NCBI GenBank assembly: GCA_016286595.1
Contig: JAEETR010000079.1
Span: 1-9,256, forward strand
Length of the DNA stretch: 9,256 bases
DNA from: Oscillospiraceae bacterium
GTDB lineage: Bacteria > Bacillota > Clostridia > Oscillospirales > Oscillospiraceae
Direction: 5' to 3'
A model generated the notes under the pieces. It saw only the letters and a list, made by a program, of their open reading frames with translations, had not been told where the DNA came from and made no database searches. Positions 1-6,186 of the stretch are shown here, one piece after another. Position 1 is the stretch's first letter. Every line of letters starts with the position of its first letter. The position numbers and the translations under genes were made by a program.

Positions 1-111
1 CTTTATCCCATCGGGGAGAACGAGTTCGGCTGCAAAGGCGGTATGCTCAAGTTGACTTTCGGCGAAGGCTGCGTGACCATCGGCGACCTGACCTGCAAAA
101 AGCTGAATTGA
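1..111 (+). CDS. C-terminal end of a probable serine hydrolase (beta-lactamase family), partial
   Basis: Frame 1 is open from the first base to a TGA at 109-111 and gives the last 36 residues of a protein whose start lies outside the window. It begins LYPIGENEFG and ends with TCKKLN. A turn of this type (LYPxGENxFG), then a beta strand with Phe-Gly-Glu-Gly, then a final Thr-Cys-Lys-Lys-Leu, resembles the C-terminal strand of beta-lactamase-related serine hydrolases of Bacillota (PF00144). That assignment is from memory of the family and no catalytic motif is in view. A hairpin follows the stop by 5 bases. The gene converges on the MATE transporter. That this is the end of a real gene is fairly safe; the family is a moderate-confidence guess. 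Confidence 0.5.
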   Translation, partial: LYPIGENEFGCKGGMLKLTFGEGCVTIGDLTCKKLN

Positions 112-116
112 AAATA

Positions 117-150
117 CGCCGGGACCCCCTCGGAAGAGGGGGTCCCGGCG
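117..150. terminator. Hairpin between convergent genes, probable terminator
   Basis: A perfect 14-bp stem pairs 117-130 with 137-150 around a 6-base loop. Read on the minus strand it is followed by TATTTTC, so it suits the MATE gene best as an intrinsic terminator. On the plus strand the following bases (CTATTGAGG) have no T run, so termination of the upstream plus-strand gene would be weaker. It sits 5 bases past one stop codon and 40 bases past the other. Confidence 0.75.
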
Positions 151-190
151 CTATTGAGGAGAAACAGGATGACAGTCGAGTTTCCGGAGA

Positions 191-1636
191 TCAGTAGTGG
201 ATGGCCTGGGATCGGCGCTTGATGTCCGCCTCTTCCGGCGTGGGGGCAGTGTGCTGCAGGATGCCGGGGTCGACCACGTCCAGATGATGGATCTTCAGGA
301 AGGAGATCAGCATGACTACGGACACGGCGCAGCAGATAAGGTCCGCGGCGGGCGTGGCCCACACGATGGAGGACACGGGAAGCACGGCCACAAGGATGAA
401 CATCATGGGAATATCCACTATGCCCTTGCGCAGCAGTGCAAGCAGCAGGCTCTGCCCGCCCCGGCCCACCGCCTGGAAGAAGGATATGAGCATATAGGCA
501 CAGGCGGAGAAGGGAGCACCGAGGGACAGTATCTTCAGGAAACGCACGCCGTACTCGTGGGGCGCGGTGCCGCTGTCGATGAATATGCCTACCAGCGCCG
601 GGGCGAAGATGAGATTTGCCGTCATACACAGGCAGGACAGCGCCACGGCGGTGCTCAGACCCGTCAGCACCGATGCCCTCATGCGCCTGTGATTGCCGGA
701 GGCGTAGTTGTAGGCGATGAGCGGCAGCACCCCCTGGGAAAGACCGCGGACGATGCAGTGGGCAAGCATGTTCACCTTTTTGGCCACGCCCACGCCGGCC
801 TGCACCACGGTGCCGGCCACGGATATAAGATTGTCGAGGATGGCGTAGGATACGTTCTCGCACAGGGTCATAAGGCAGGCGGGGCCGCCGGTAACGGCCA
901 CCTCCTTCGGTATGCCCCCGGTGAACGAGCGGCGGGAAAGCCTCGCCGACAGCACCGTATCGCCCCGGAAGCGCAGGATAACCACGATGAAATATACCAT
1001 GGCGGCGACGTTTGAAATGCCGGTGGCGATGGCGGCGCCCAGCACCTCTCTGCCGGGCTTGAGGATGCGGAACATGAACAGGGGATCCAGCGCTATGTTC
1101 AGCACGCCGCCCCCGGCGATGCCGACACCCGCCAGGAAGGACCGGCCCTCGGAGCGCAGCAGGTGGGCCAGCAGATTGTTCATGGCAGTGGGTACGCCGC
1201 AAATCACCACCGTCACCGTCAGATAGGAGCTGGCCAGCGGATGGACGGAGACGTCCCGGCCGCCCAGCAGATCCACGAAGGCGTTCAAGAATATGAGGCA
1301 GCCCAGGGAGTAGACCGCCGCCAGAGCGCAGCAGCCCCAGACGGCGAAGGCCGACGTGTCGGAGGCCCGCCGGGTCTCCCTCCGGCCGAGACAGCGGGAG
1401 ATTACCCCCGCGCCGCCCACGCCGAAGAGGTTGGAGATGGCGGAAAGGAACATGAAGGCGGGCATGCACACCGTCACGGCGGTGAGCATGGCGGTCGAGT
1501 CGGTCATGCCGACGAAATAGGTGTCGGCCATGTTGTAGATCACGAGGATCATCTGTCCGATCACCGACGGCAGCGCCAGCCGCACCACGGCGGAAAATAC
1601 GGAGTTTTCCTCGAAGAGCCGTCTGTTGTCCTTCAA
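191..1636 (-). CDS. MATE family multidrug/metabolite efflux transporter
   Basis: Inner-membrane exporter of the MATE family (MepA/NorM/DinF type), expected to use Na+ or H+ to expel cationic drugs or metabolites; the substrate cannot be told from sequence. The 481-residue protein is close to the family's usual length of about 450. It is almost entirely hydrophobic segments consistent with about 12 helices in two similar halves. Each half opens with a typical MATE stretch: near the N-terminus ALPSVIGQMILVIYNMADTYFVG (split: ALPSVIGQM, then IYNMADTYFVG), and in the second half a Gly-Gly-Pro helix ending NVSYAILDNL. The TTG at 1636-1634 is chosen because GGGGAGG (1651-1645) lies 8 bases upstream and the protein then starts KDNRRLFEEN, as is usual here. 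An open frame continues upstream to another TTG at 1738, but that extension is not MATE-like. Divergent from the LysR gene, which may control it. Confidence 0.92.
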   Translation of the reverse strand: MKDNRRLFEENSVFSAVVRLALPSVIGQMILVIYNMADTYFVGMTDSTAMLTAVTVCMPAFMFLSAISNLFGVGGAGVISRCLGRRETRRASDTSAFAVWGCCALAAVYSLGCLIFLNAFVDLLGGRDVSVHPLASSYLTVTVVICGVPTAMNNLLAHLLRSEGRSFLAGVGIAGGGVLNIALDPLFMFRILKPGREVLGAAIATGISNVAAMVYFIVVILRFRGDTVLSARLSRRSFTGGIPKEVAVTGGPACLMTLCENVSYAILDNLISVAGTVVQAGVGVAKKVNMLAHCIVRGLSQGVLPLIAYNYASGNHRRMRASVLTGLSTAVALSCLCMTANLIFAPALVGIFIDSGTAPHEYGVRFLKILSLGAPFSACAYMLISFFQAVGRGGQSLLLALLRKGIVDIPMMFILVAVLPVSSIVWATPAADLICCAVSVVMLISFLKIHHLDVVDPGILQHTAPTPEEADIKRRSQAIHY

Positions 1637-1642
1637 CCCGTT

Positions 1643-1651
1643 CACCTCCCC
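1643..1651 (-). promoter_or_regulatory. Ribosome binding site that fixes the MATE start
   Basis: On the minus strand GGGGAGGTG is a strong Shine-Dalgarno match, and GGAGG lies 8 bases before the TTG at 1636-1634. The in-frame GTG inside this site (1645-1643) cannot itself be the start because it pairs with 16S rRNA. Confidence 0.75.
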
Positions 1652-1746
1652 GGCCGGAGCCGTCACAATAATAACGAAAGGCCCTGGCGCGGCACCGGCT
1701 TTCTTATCGAAAGCGACAAATAAGCGCAGTTTCCGCAAAGGGCTTC

Positions 1747-1774
1747 TTGTTTTTTATAAATCCTATGTTATACT
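1747..1774 (+). promoter_or_regulatory. Probable sigma-A promoter of the LysR-hemW unit
   Basis: TTGTTT (1747-1752) and TATACT (1769-1774) are separated by 16 bases, and a TG at 1766-1767 gives an extended -10 (TGTTATACT). Transcription would start near 1781, leaving a leader of about 55 bases before the LysR start. It lies in an AT-rich tract unlike the flanking GC-rich DNA. Confidence 0.6.
1755..1772. promoter_or_regulatory. Inverted repeat, possible LysR-type regulator site 1
   Basis: TATAA (1755-1759) is inverted as TTATA (1768-1772) across 8 bases. It covers the spacer and -10 of the plus-strand promoter and lies in the gap shared with the divergent MATE gene, the usual place for a LysR-type site. 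It is AT-rich and short, so chance is possible. Confidence 0.35.
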
Positions 1775-1793
1775 GAAAGAAAATAAAATCAAA

Positions 1794-1817
1794 TTATGAT
1801 TTATTAGAAAATCATAA
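1794..1817. promoter_or_regulatory. Inverted repeat, possible LysR-type regulator site 2
   Basis: A perfect 9-bp inverted repeat, TTATGATTT (1794-1802) and AAATCATAA (1809-1817), flanks a 6-base spacer. It lies just upstream of the LysR start and downstream of the predicted transcription start, where a bound regulator could repress its own gene. Its centre is 42 bp from that of the 1755-1772 repeat, about four helical turns. The T-N11-A pattern of LysR boxes also occurs (T1797 to A1809). Confidence 0.5.
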
Positions 1818-1835
1818 AATTAAGGAATGATATTT

Positions 1836-2738
1836 ATGATAAGCGCAAAAATGGAGACTTTGCTTGCGGTCGTGGAATATCAGAGCTTTACCCGGGCGGC
1901 GGAGGCGCTGTCCCTCACGCAGCCCGCTGTGAGCCACCACATCAGCCAGCTGGAGGAAGAACTGGGCGCGCCCCTGTTCATCCGGGGCAAGGGGTGGATA
2001 AAACTGACCCCTGAAGGCGAAATCGCGGTCAAATATGCCCGGCGGATAAAGGCGCAGTACGTCAATCTGCTGTCCGAGCTGGAGAACGCCGAGAAGAACG
2101 TGTCCCAGCTGCGCGTGGGCATAACGCACACGGCGGAGAGCAACCTCGTTGCGGAGGTCCTTGCAAAATGCTCCAACAAAAATCATAATCTGAATATTAC
2201 GATATATACCGATACAATAAGAAATCTTTATGAAAAGCTGGAGAATTACGAGATAGATCTGGCCATCGCCGAGGGCACGCCCCACAATCCGGATCTCCAT
2301 TCCCTCATGCTGGACACGGACTATCTGGTGTGCGTTATGAGCATAAACAATCCTCTTTGCAGGCACGCCATGGTCACCCTGTCGGAGCTTAAAAAGGAAC
2401 AGCTAATCCTCCGGCTGCCGTCCTCCGCCACGAGAGAGCTCTTCGAGTCCACCCTCATGAGCATCGGGGACAGCATAGCCAGCTTCAACGTGATCATCGA
2501 GGTGGACAACATCGCCACCATAAAGGACCTCATCCGCAAGGACATGGGCGTGTCCATTCTGCCCCGCAGCGCCTGCATGGATGAGCTGAGCAAGGGCAAG
2601 ATCGCCGCGCTGCCCATAGAGAACCTGTCCATGGCCCGGGAGACGAAAGTGATCTACCACAAGGACTTCGCGTATATGGACATCCTACAGAACATCATAC
2701 AGACCTACCAGCAGACGGCGAAGCTGTACCACGGGTGA
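1836..2738 (+). CDS. LysR-type transcriptional regulator
   Basis: Cytoplasmic DNA-binding regulator of the LysR family (300 residues, standard length). The N-terminal winged helix-turn-helix is clear at about residues 18-48 (FTRAAEALSLTQPAVSHHIS, then QLEEELGAPLF), followed by the linker helix and an effector-binding domain of two alpha/beta lobes from about residue 90 to the end. The ligand is unknown. ATG 1836 is preferred over the in-frame ATG at 1827: AAGGA at 1822-1826 is 9 bases from 1836 but touches 1827. It is divergent from the MATE transporter, which is the likely target by the family's common arrangement, and is followed after 10 bases by hemW. Part of the gene (about 2161-2240) is only about 27% GC and contains a copy of the 9-mer from the upstream inverted repeat. 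Confidence 0.93.
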   Translation: MISAKMETLLAVVEYQSFTRAAEALSLTQPAVSHHISQLEEELGAPLFIRGKGWIKLTPEGEIAVKYARRIKAQYVNLLSELENAEKNVSQLRVGITHTAESNLVAEVLAKCSNKNHNLNITIYTDTIRNLYEKLENYEIDLAIAEGTPHNPDLHSLMLDTDYLVCVMSINNPLCRHAMVTLSELKKEQLILRLPSSATRELFESTLMSIGDSIASFNVIIEVDNIATIKDLIRKDMGVSILPRSACMDELSKGKIAALPIENLSMARETKVIYHKDFAYMDILQNIIQTYQQTAKLYHG

Positions 2739-2748
2739 GGGCGGAGAT

Positions 2749-4002
2749 ATGGAAAAGATGAAGAGACTCGGAATTTACGTCCACATCCCCTTCTGCCGCA
2801 GCAAGTGCGCCTACTGCGATTTCTACTCGCTGGCAGGCCGGGACAACATGATGGACATGTATCAGAAGGCACTGATCAGCCACATCAGGGAGTCCTCCTC
2901 CCAGCTCAGGGGCTACGTGGCCGACACGGTTTATTTCGGCGGCGGCACCCCCAGCTATTACGGGGCAAGACGGCTTATAGATATTCTGGAAGCCCTGAAA
3001 AAATACGCCAACGTGCTGGTGGAGGGGGAGATAACCCTGGAGGCCAACCCCGACTCCGTCAGCCGTCAGGATCTGTCAAAGCTGCGCAGGGCCGGCTTCA
3101 ACCGCATATCCATCGGCGCGCAGTGCGCCAACGACGGCATCCTGAAGAGCATAGGCCGTCCCCACAACTTCGAGCAGGTGGGCGAGGCGGTGAAGAACGC
3201 CCGGTCCGCAGGTTTTGAGAACGTGAGTCTCGACCTTATCTACGGCCTTCCGTCCCAGACGAAGGAGGACTGGGCCGACACGCTGACCCGGACCGTGGCC
3301 CTCAAGCCGGACCATCTGTCCTGTTACGGCCTGACCATCGAGCCGGGCACCGCGCTCTACCCCTACCGGGAGGCGCCTTACATACCCGACGCCGACGCAC
3401 AGGCGGATATGTATCTGTACATGACCGAGGCGCTGGAGCGCTACGGCTACCGCCAGTACGAGATATCCAACTTCGCCAAGAGGGACCGGGAGAGCCGGCA
3501 CAATCTGAAATACTGGACCGGCGGGGAGTACATGGGCTTCGGCGCCGCCGCCCACTCCTACGTAGACGGCCGCCGCTTCGCCATGGTGGCCGACGTGGAG
3601 GCGTACAGCAAGGGCGTTCTCAACGGCTCCGGCGTGGTGTCGCAGCTGGAAAACATAACCGATTTCGAGCAGGCGGGGGAGTATCTGATGCTGGGCCTGC
3701 GCACCGTGCGGGGCATATCCGAGGCGGAGTACAAGGACATTTTCCCCTGCAGCTTCGACGATGCCGCCGCCCTGATGGACTCCTACGTGCGGCAGGGCTG
3801 GATGAGAAAGACCGACGACCGCTGGAGCTTCACGCCGAAGGGCTTCCTGGTGTCAAACACCCTGATCGGCTCCATTATCGACTGTCAGACCACGGCCCGC
3901 ATGCGCATAGTCTCCCCCGACACGGTGAGCGACAGCGACGAGGACCAGATAAGTCTTTTCGGAGGAGAGCAGGAGAGCATGACGCTTTTCCGCGGGCTGT
4001 AA
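2749..4002 (+). CDS. hemW: Radical SAM family heme chaperone HemW (coproporphyrinogen III oxidase-like)
   Basis: HemW binds a 4Fe-4S cluster and heme and delivers heme to respiratory or other hemoproteins; it is related to HemN but is not expected to make porphyrin. The radical-SAM cysteines are C16, C20 and C23 (HIPFCRSKCAYCDF). Other family signatures are YFGGGTPS (62-69), ISIGAQ (120-125), DLIYGLPSQ (162-170), the EIS-NFA segment (238-243) and HNLKYWTGGEYMGFGAAAHS (251-270). A C-terminal winged-helix part ends around FTPKGFLVSN (361-370). Family members usually stop close to here, but this protein carries on for about 40 more residues, including QISLF at 400-404. The ATG at 2749 or the in-frame ATG at 2758 could be the start; MKRLGIYVHIPFC would be the more typical opening. 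It follows the LysR stop by 10 bases, so co-transcription is likely. Older annotation may call it hemN. Confidence 0.93.
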   Translation: MEKMKRLGIYVHIPFCRSKCAYCDFYSLAGRDNMMDMYQKALISHIRESSSQLRGYVADTVYFGGGTPSYYGARRLIDILEALKKYANVLVEGEITLEANPDSVSRQDLSKLRRAGFNRISIGAQCANDGILKSIGRPHNFEQVGEAVKNARSAGFENVSLDLIYGLPSQTKEDWADTLTRTVALKPDHLSCYGLTIEPGTALYPYREAPYIPDADAQADMYLYMTEALERYGYRQYEISNFAKRDRESRHNLKYWTGGEYMGFGAAAHSYVDGRRFAMVADVEAYSKGVLNGSGVVSQLENITDFEQAGEYLMLGLRTVRGISEAEYKDIFPCSFDDAAALMDSYVRQGWMRKTDDRWSFTPKGFLVSNTLIGSIIDCQTTARMRIVSPDTVSDSDEDQISLFGGEQESMTLFRGL

Positions 4003-4033
4003 CGTTTTTTTACTATCTGTGAGAAAAATTCAT

Positions 4034-4053
4034 AAAAATGTAATTGCATTTTT
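4034..4053. repeat. 20-bp near-perfect palindrome upstream of the VanW gene
   Basis: AAAAATG (4034-4040) and CATTTTT (4047-4053) flank a central TAATTG; across all 20 bases only one symmetric pair (4041/4046) does not match. It overlaps the predicted -35 (4044-4049), so it could be an operator. Transcribed from hemW it would form a weak A-U hairpin before a short U run, so a weak terminator is the alternative. No GC-rich terminator follows hemW. Confidence 0.45.
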
Positions 4054-4072
4054 CGCCCGGGTAACATATTAT
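4044..4072 (+). promoter_or_regulatory. Probable sigma-A promoter of the VanW-domain gene
   Basis: TTGCAT (4044-4049) and TATTAT (4067-4072) are spaced by 17 bases. Transcription would start near 4079, leaving a leader of about 75 bases that contains a GC-rich hairpin. A perfect TATAAT at 4086-4091 has no partner -35 at the right distance. Confidence 0.55.
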
Positions 4073-4091
4073 AAATACCTGACGATATAAT

Positions 4092-4116
4092 CCCCGCCGT
4101 GTTGTCTGCGGCGGGG
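4092..4116 (+). promoter_or_regulatory. GC-rich hairpin in the leader of the VanW-domain gene
   Basis: CCCCGCCG (4092-4099) pairs with CGGCGGGG (4109-4116) around a 9-base loop. No T run follows on either strand, so it is not a terminator. It would sit near the 5' end of the mRNA, where it could stabilise the message. I recognise no known riboswitch or leader. Confidence 0.45.
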
Positions 4117-4155
4117 TGACCATACAGAAAGATCAGAGAAAGGCGGCACAGAGCC

Positions 4156-6111
4156 TTGGCAAGAACATCAGCAAAGCACGCAAAGAGGTCCCGCAGCGGA
4201 CCCAGAATATTTATAGGAGTCGTATCGGTTTTCGTTGTGGCGATCCTCGTCACCGTGGCGGTCTGCGCCGACAGCTTTTTCGGCAAAAATAACACCGATA
4301 CCGGCACCGGCACAGAGCCCTCGGCGAGCGGCGCTCCCGCCGACGGCGTCATATTCCCCAACGTGTCCGTCATGGGCGTGGACGTGGGCGGCATGACCCG
4401 GGAGCAGGCGGTGGCCGCGCTGGAGGAGTCCGGCGTGTTCAGCACCGCCGACAGATCCATCACCGTGGAACTGACCGACGCCGTTTCCGTGAAGGTCGTG
4501 GGCATCAACAACTCCGAGGAGCTTGACAAGGCCGTGGATTCCGCCATGGCGGTGGGCAAGTCCGGCGGAAAGATAGCCCAGAAGATAGCCTACGCGAAGG
4601 CGAAGAAGAACGCCACCGAGATATCCGCCGCCGAAATGGGCCTTTTCGATGAGGCCGCGGTCCGCGCGGACATCTCCGCCGCCGCCGCGAAGGTCACCAG
4701 AAACGCCAGCACCAGCTCCTACACCGTGGACGATACGAAGATACTCGTCACCAAGGGGATGGGCTCCGTCAAGGTGGACGAGAACGCCATCTACAACTAT
4801 ATCGATTCCACCTTCAGAGCCGGATTCGAGGGCGACCTGGTATGCAGGGATTTCCGCATAGTGCCCGACAGCGCCGAGACGATCCCCGCCCCGGATTTCC
4901 AGAAGATATACGACGAGGTCTACGTGGCCCCCGTCGACGCTGAGTTCGACACCTCGACCATGAGCATCAAGCACGCCGTCACCGGCGTCAGCTTCGACGT
5001 TGACTCGGCAAAGACAAAATTCACCAGCGCGGCCCCCGGCAGCACCATGAGCGTGGACCTCATATTCACCGCTCCCCAGGTGACCGACGAGGACGTGTCC
5101 GCGATGCTCTTCCGGGATAAGCTTTCCGAGAAGACCACCACCATGTACACCAGCACCAACGCCCGCATAAACAACATCTCTCTGGCGGCGGCGGCCATAA
5201 ACGGCACCATCCTCAACCCCGGCGAGACCTTCTCCTTCAACGGCGTGGTGGGCAAGCGCACCGCCGAAAAGGGATATCAGTACGCCGGCGCCTACGTGGG
5301 CGGCCAGGACGTGCCCCAGATAGGCGGCGGTATCTGCCAGTGCTCCAGCACCGTGTACTACTGCGCCCTGAAAGCCAACTGTGAGATCGTAAGCCGATCC
5401 AACCATATGTTCGCCATAGCCTACCTGCCCCTGAGCCTCGACGCCACCGTCGACTGGGGCAACATAGACTTCAAGTTCAAAAACTCCAGAGATTACCCCA
5501 TCCGCATCGACGCCGGCGTCACCGGCAAGGAGCTGACCGTGGAGATATGGGGCACCAACTCCACCGGAGAGTACGTGGAGCTCCAGTCCGTCTGCCTCGA
5601 GACCATCCCCTTTGAGACGGTGGAGGAGATAGACGAGACCCTGGCCCCGGGCCAGCAGGAGAAGAAGGTATCCGGCCACACCGGCTACATCTCCGAGGCA
5701 TACAAGCTGCTGTACGCGGCGGACGGCACTCTCATCAGCAAGACCAAGATATCCCACGACGTGTACAAGGCCGGCAACAAGATCATCCGCGTCGGTCCCA
5801 CGCCCGAGGATCAGCCCGTGGACGGCGGCACCACCACCGATCCCACCCCGACACCGGGTCCCGACAACGGCGGCACCACCGAGCCCGCCCCGACTCCCGG
5901 CCCCGACGACGGAGGCACCGCCGATCCCACCCCGGCGCCCGGTCCCGACGACGGCGGCACTGCCGAACCCGATCCCACTCCGACCCCCGATCCCGGTACC
6001 GGCGGCGGTGAGGGCAGCGGCGATTCCGGCGATTACGCCGACGATACCGCCGAGGGCTACGGCGACGGCGAGGGCACCGAGCCCGCCCCTGCCGAAGGCG
6101 GCGGAAACTGA
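4156..6111 (+). CDS. Membrane-anchored VanW/G5 domain cell-envelope protein
   Basis: A 651-residue extracytoplasmic protein, probably bound to peptidoglycan; its reaction is unknown, and VanW-domain proteins are not by themselves resistance genes. Order of parts: a basic N-terminus (1-17) and one transmembrane segment (about 18-37); a stretch with the PG_binding_4-like opening FPNVSVMGVDVGGMTREQAV (67-86) and a likely second copy up to about 310; the VanW domain (about 325-466) with LNPGETFSFNG (353-363) and GGGICQCSSTVY (390-401); a G5 domain (about 470-547); then a Pro/Gly/Asp tail of about 100 residues with tandem repeats. There is no LPxTG sorting signal, so it is held by the N-terminal segment with the rest outside. 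The start is TTG at 4156, the only plausible start after an in-frame stop at 4117; AAAGG at 4139-4143 is a rather distant Shine-Dalgarno. It has its own promoter and is followed by a hairpin. Confidence 0.88.
   Translation: MARTSAKHAKRSRSGPRIFIGVVSVFVVAILVTVAVCADSFFGKNNTDTGTGTEPSASGAPADGVIFPNVSVMGVDVGGMTREQAVAALEESGVFSTADRSITVELTDAVSVKVVGINNSEELDKAVDSAMAVGKSGGKIAQKIAYAKAKKNATEISAAEMGLFDEAAVRADISAAAAKVTRNASTSSYTVDDTKILVTKGMGSVKVDENAIYNYIDSTFRAGFEGDLVCRDFRIVPDSAETIPAPDFQKIYDEVYVAPVDAEFDTSTMSIKHAVTGVSFDVDSAKTKFTSAAPGSTMSVDLIFTAPQVTDEDVSAMLFRDKLSEKTTTMYTSTNARINNISLAAAAINGTILNPGETFSFNGVVGKRTAEKGYQYAGAYVGGQDVPQIGGGICQCSSTVYYCALKANCEIVSRSNHMFAIAYLPLSLDATVDWGNIDFKFKNSRDYPIRIDAGVTGKELTVEIWGTNSTGEYVELQSVCLETIPFETVEEIDETLAPGQQEKKVSGHTGYISEAYKLLYAADGTLISKTKISHDVYKAGNKIIRVGPTPEDQPVDGGTTTDPTPTPGPDNGGTTEPAPTPGPDDGGTADPTPAPGPDDGGTAEPDPTPTPDPGTGGGEGSGDSGDYADDTAEGYGDGEGTEPAPAEGGGN
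5821..5997 (+). repeat. In-frame tandem repeats coding for a Pro/Asp/Gly tail
   Basis: Three units of 45, 42 and 42 bases (5821-5865, 5866-5907, 5908-5949) and a diverged fourth (from 5950) encode variants of DGGTTxPxPTPGPD. The units are imperfect at the DNA level, mostly at third positions. Such tails act as flexible wall-spanning spacers in surface proteins and are prone to length change. Confidence 0.85.
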
Positions 6112-6122
6112 TAACGTACATT

Positions 6123-6154
6123 AAACGGGGGCTCCCCAGCCGGAGCCCCCGTTT
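6123..6154 (+). terminator. Hairpin between the VanW-domain gene and fhs
   Basis: A perfect 13-bp stem (6123-6135 with 6142-6154) with 6-base loop CCAGCC lies 11 bases after the VanW stop. The right arm ends in GTTT but then reads CCGCAATC, so the U tract is short. Only 32 bases separate it from the fhs start, too few for a promoter, so it may be a partial terminator or an mRNA-stabilising or processing element. Confidence 0.6.
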
Positions 6155-6186
6155 CCGCAATCAAAAAAAGAAGAGGGAGAAGCTAT

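Noticed and set aside
169..222. 17-codon ORF with a GAGGAG ribosome site (156-161) after the first hairpin
   Set aside because: Very short, no promoter, overlaps the 3' end of the MATE gene on the other strand, and its peptide has no distinctive features.
197..1015. Plus-strand open frame antisense to the MATE gene
   Set aside because: His/Gly/Ala-rich translation with no family resemblance; the minus-strand frame is an obvious 12-helix transporter.
1637..1738. Upstream extension of the MATE frame to a TTG at 1738
   Set aside because: The added 34 residues do not look like a MATE N-terminus, that TTG has a poor ribosome site, and the extension would bury the strong site at 1643-1651.
4086..4091. 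Perfect TATAAT as main -10 for the VanW gene
   Set aside because: The bases 17 upstream give no -35 match and there is no extended TG; TTGCAT with TATTAT at 17 bp is the better pair.
4092..4116. GC-rich hairpin considered as the hemW terminator
   Set aside because: No T run follows on either strand, and it lies downstream of the predicted promoter of the next gene, so a leader element is more likely.
4168..5757. Long minus-strand open frame (529 codons) antisense to the VanW-domain gene
   Set aside because: It is a shadow of a GC-rich coding frame. Its translation is low-complexity Gly/Val/His/Leu with no recognisable domain, while the plus strand has clear VanW and G5 motifs.
5821..5997. 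Tandem repeats considered as a CRISPR-like array
   Set aside because: Units are contiguous, in frame and coding, differ mainly at third codon positions, and have no spacers.
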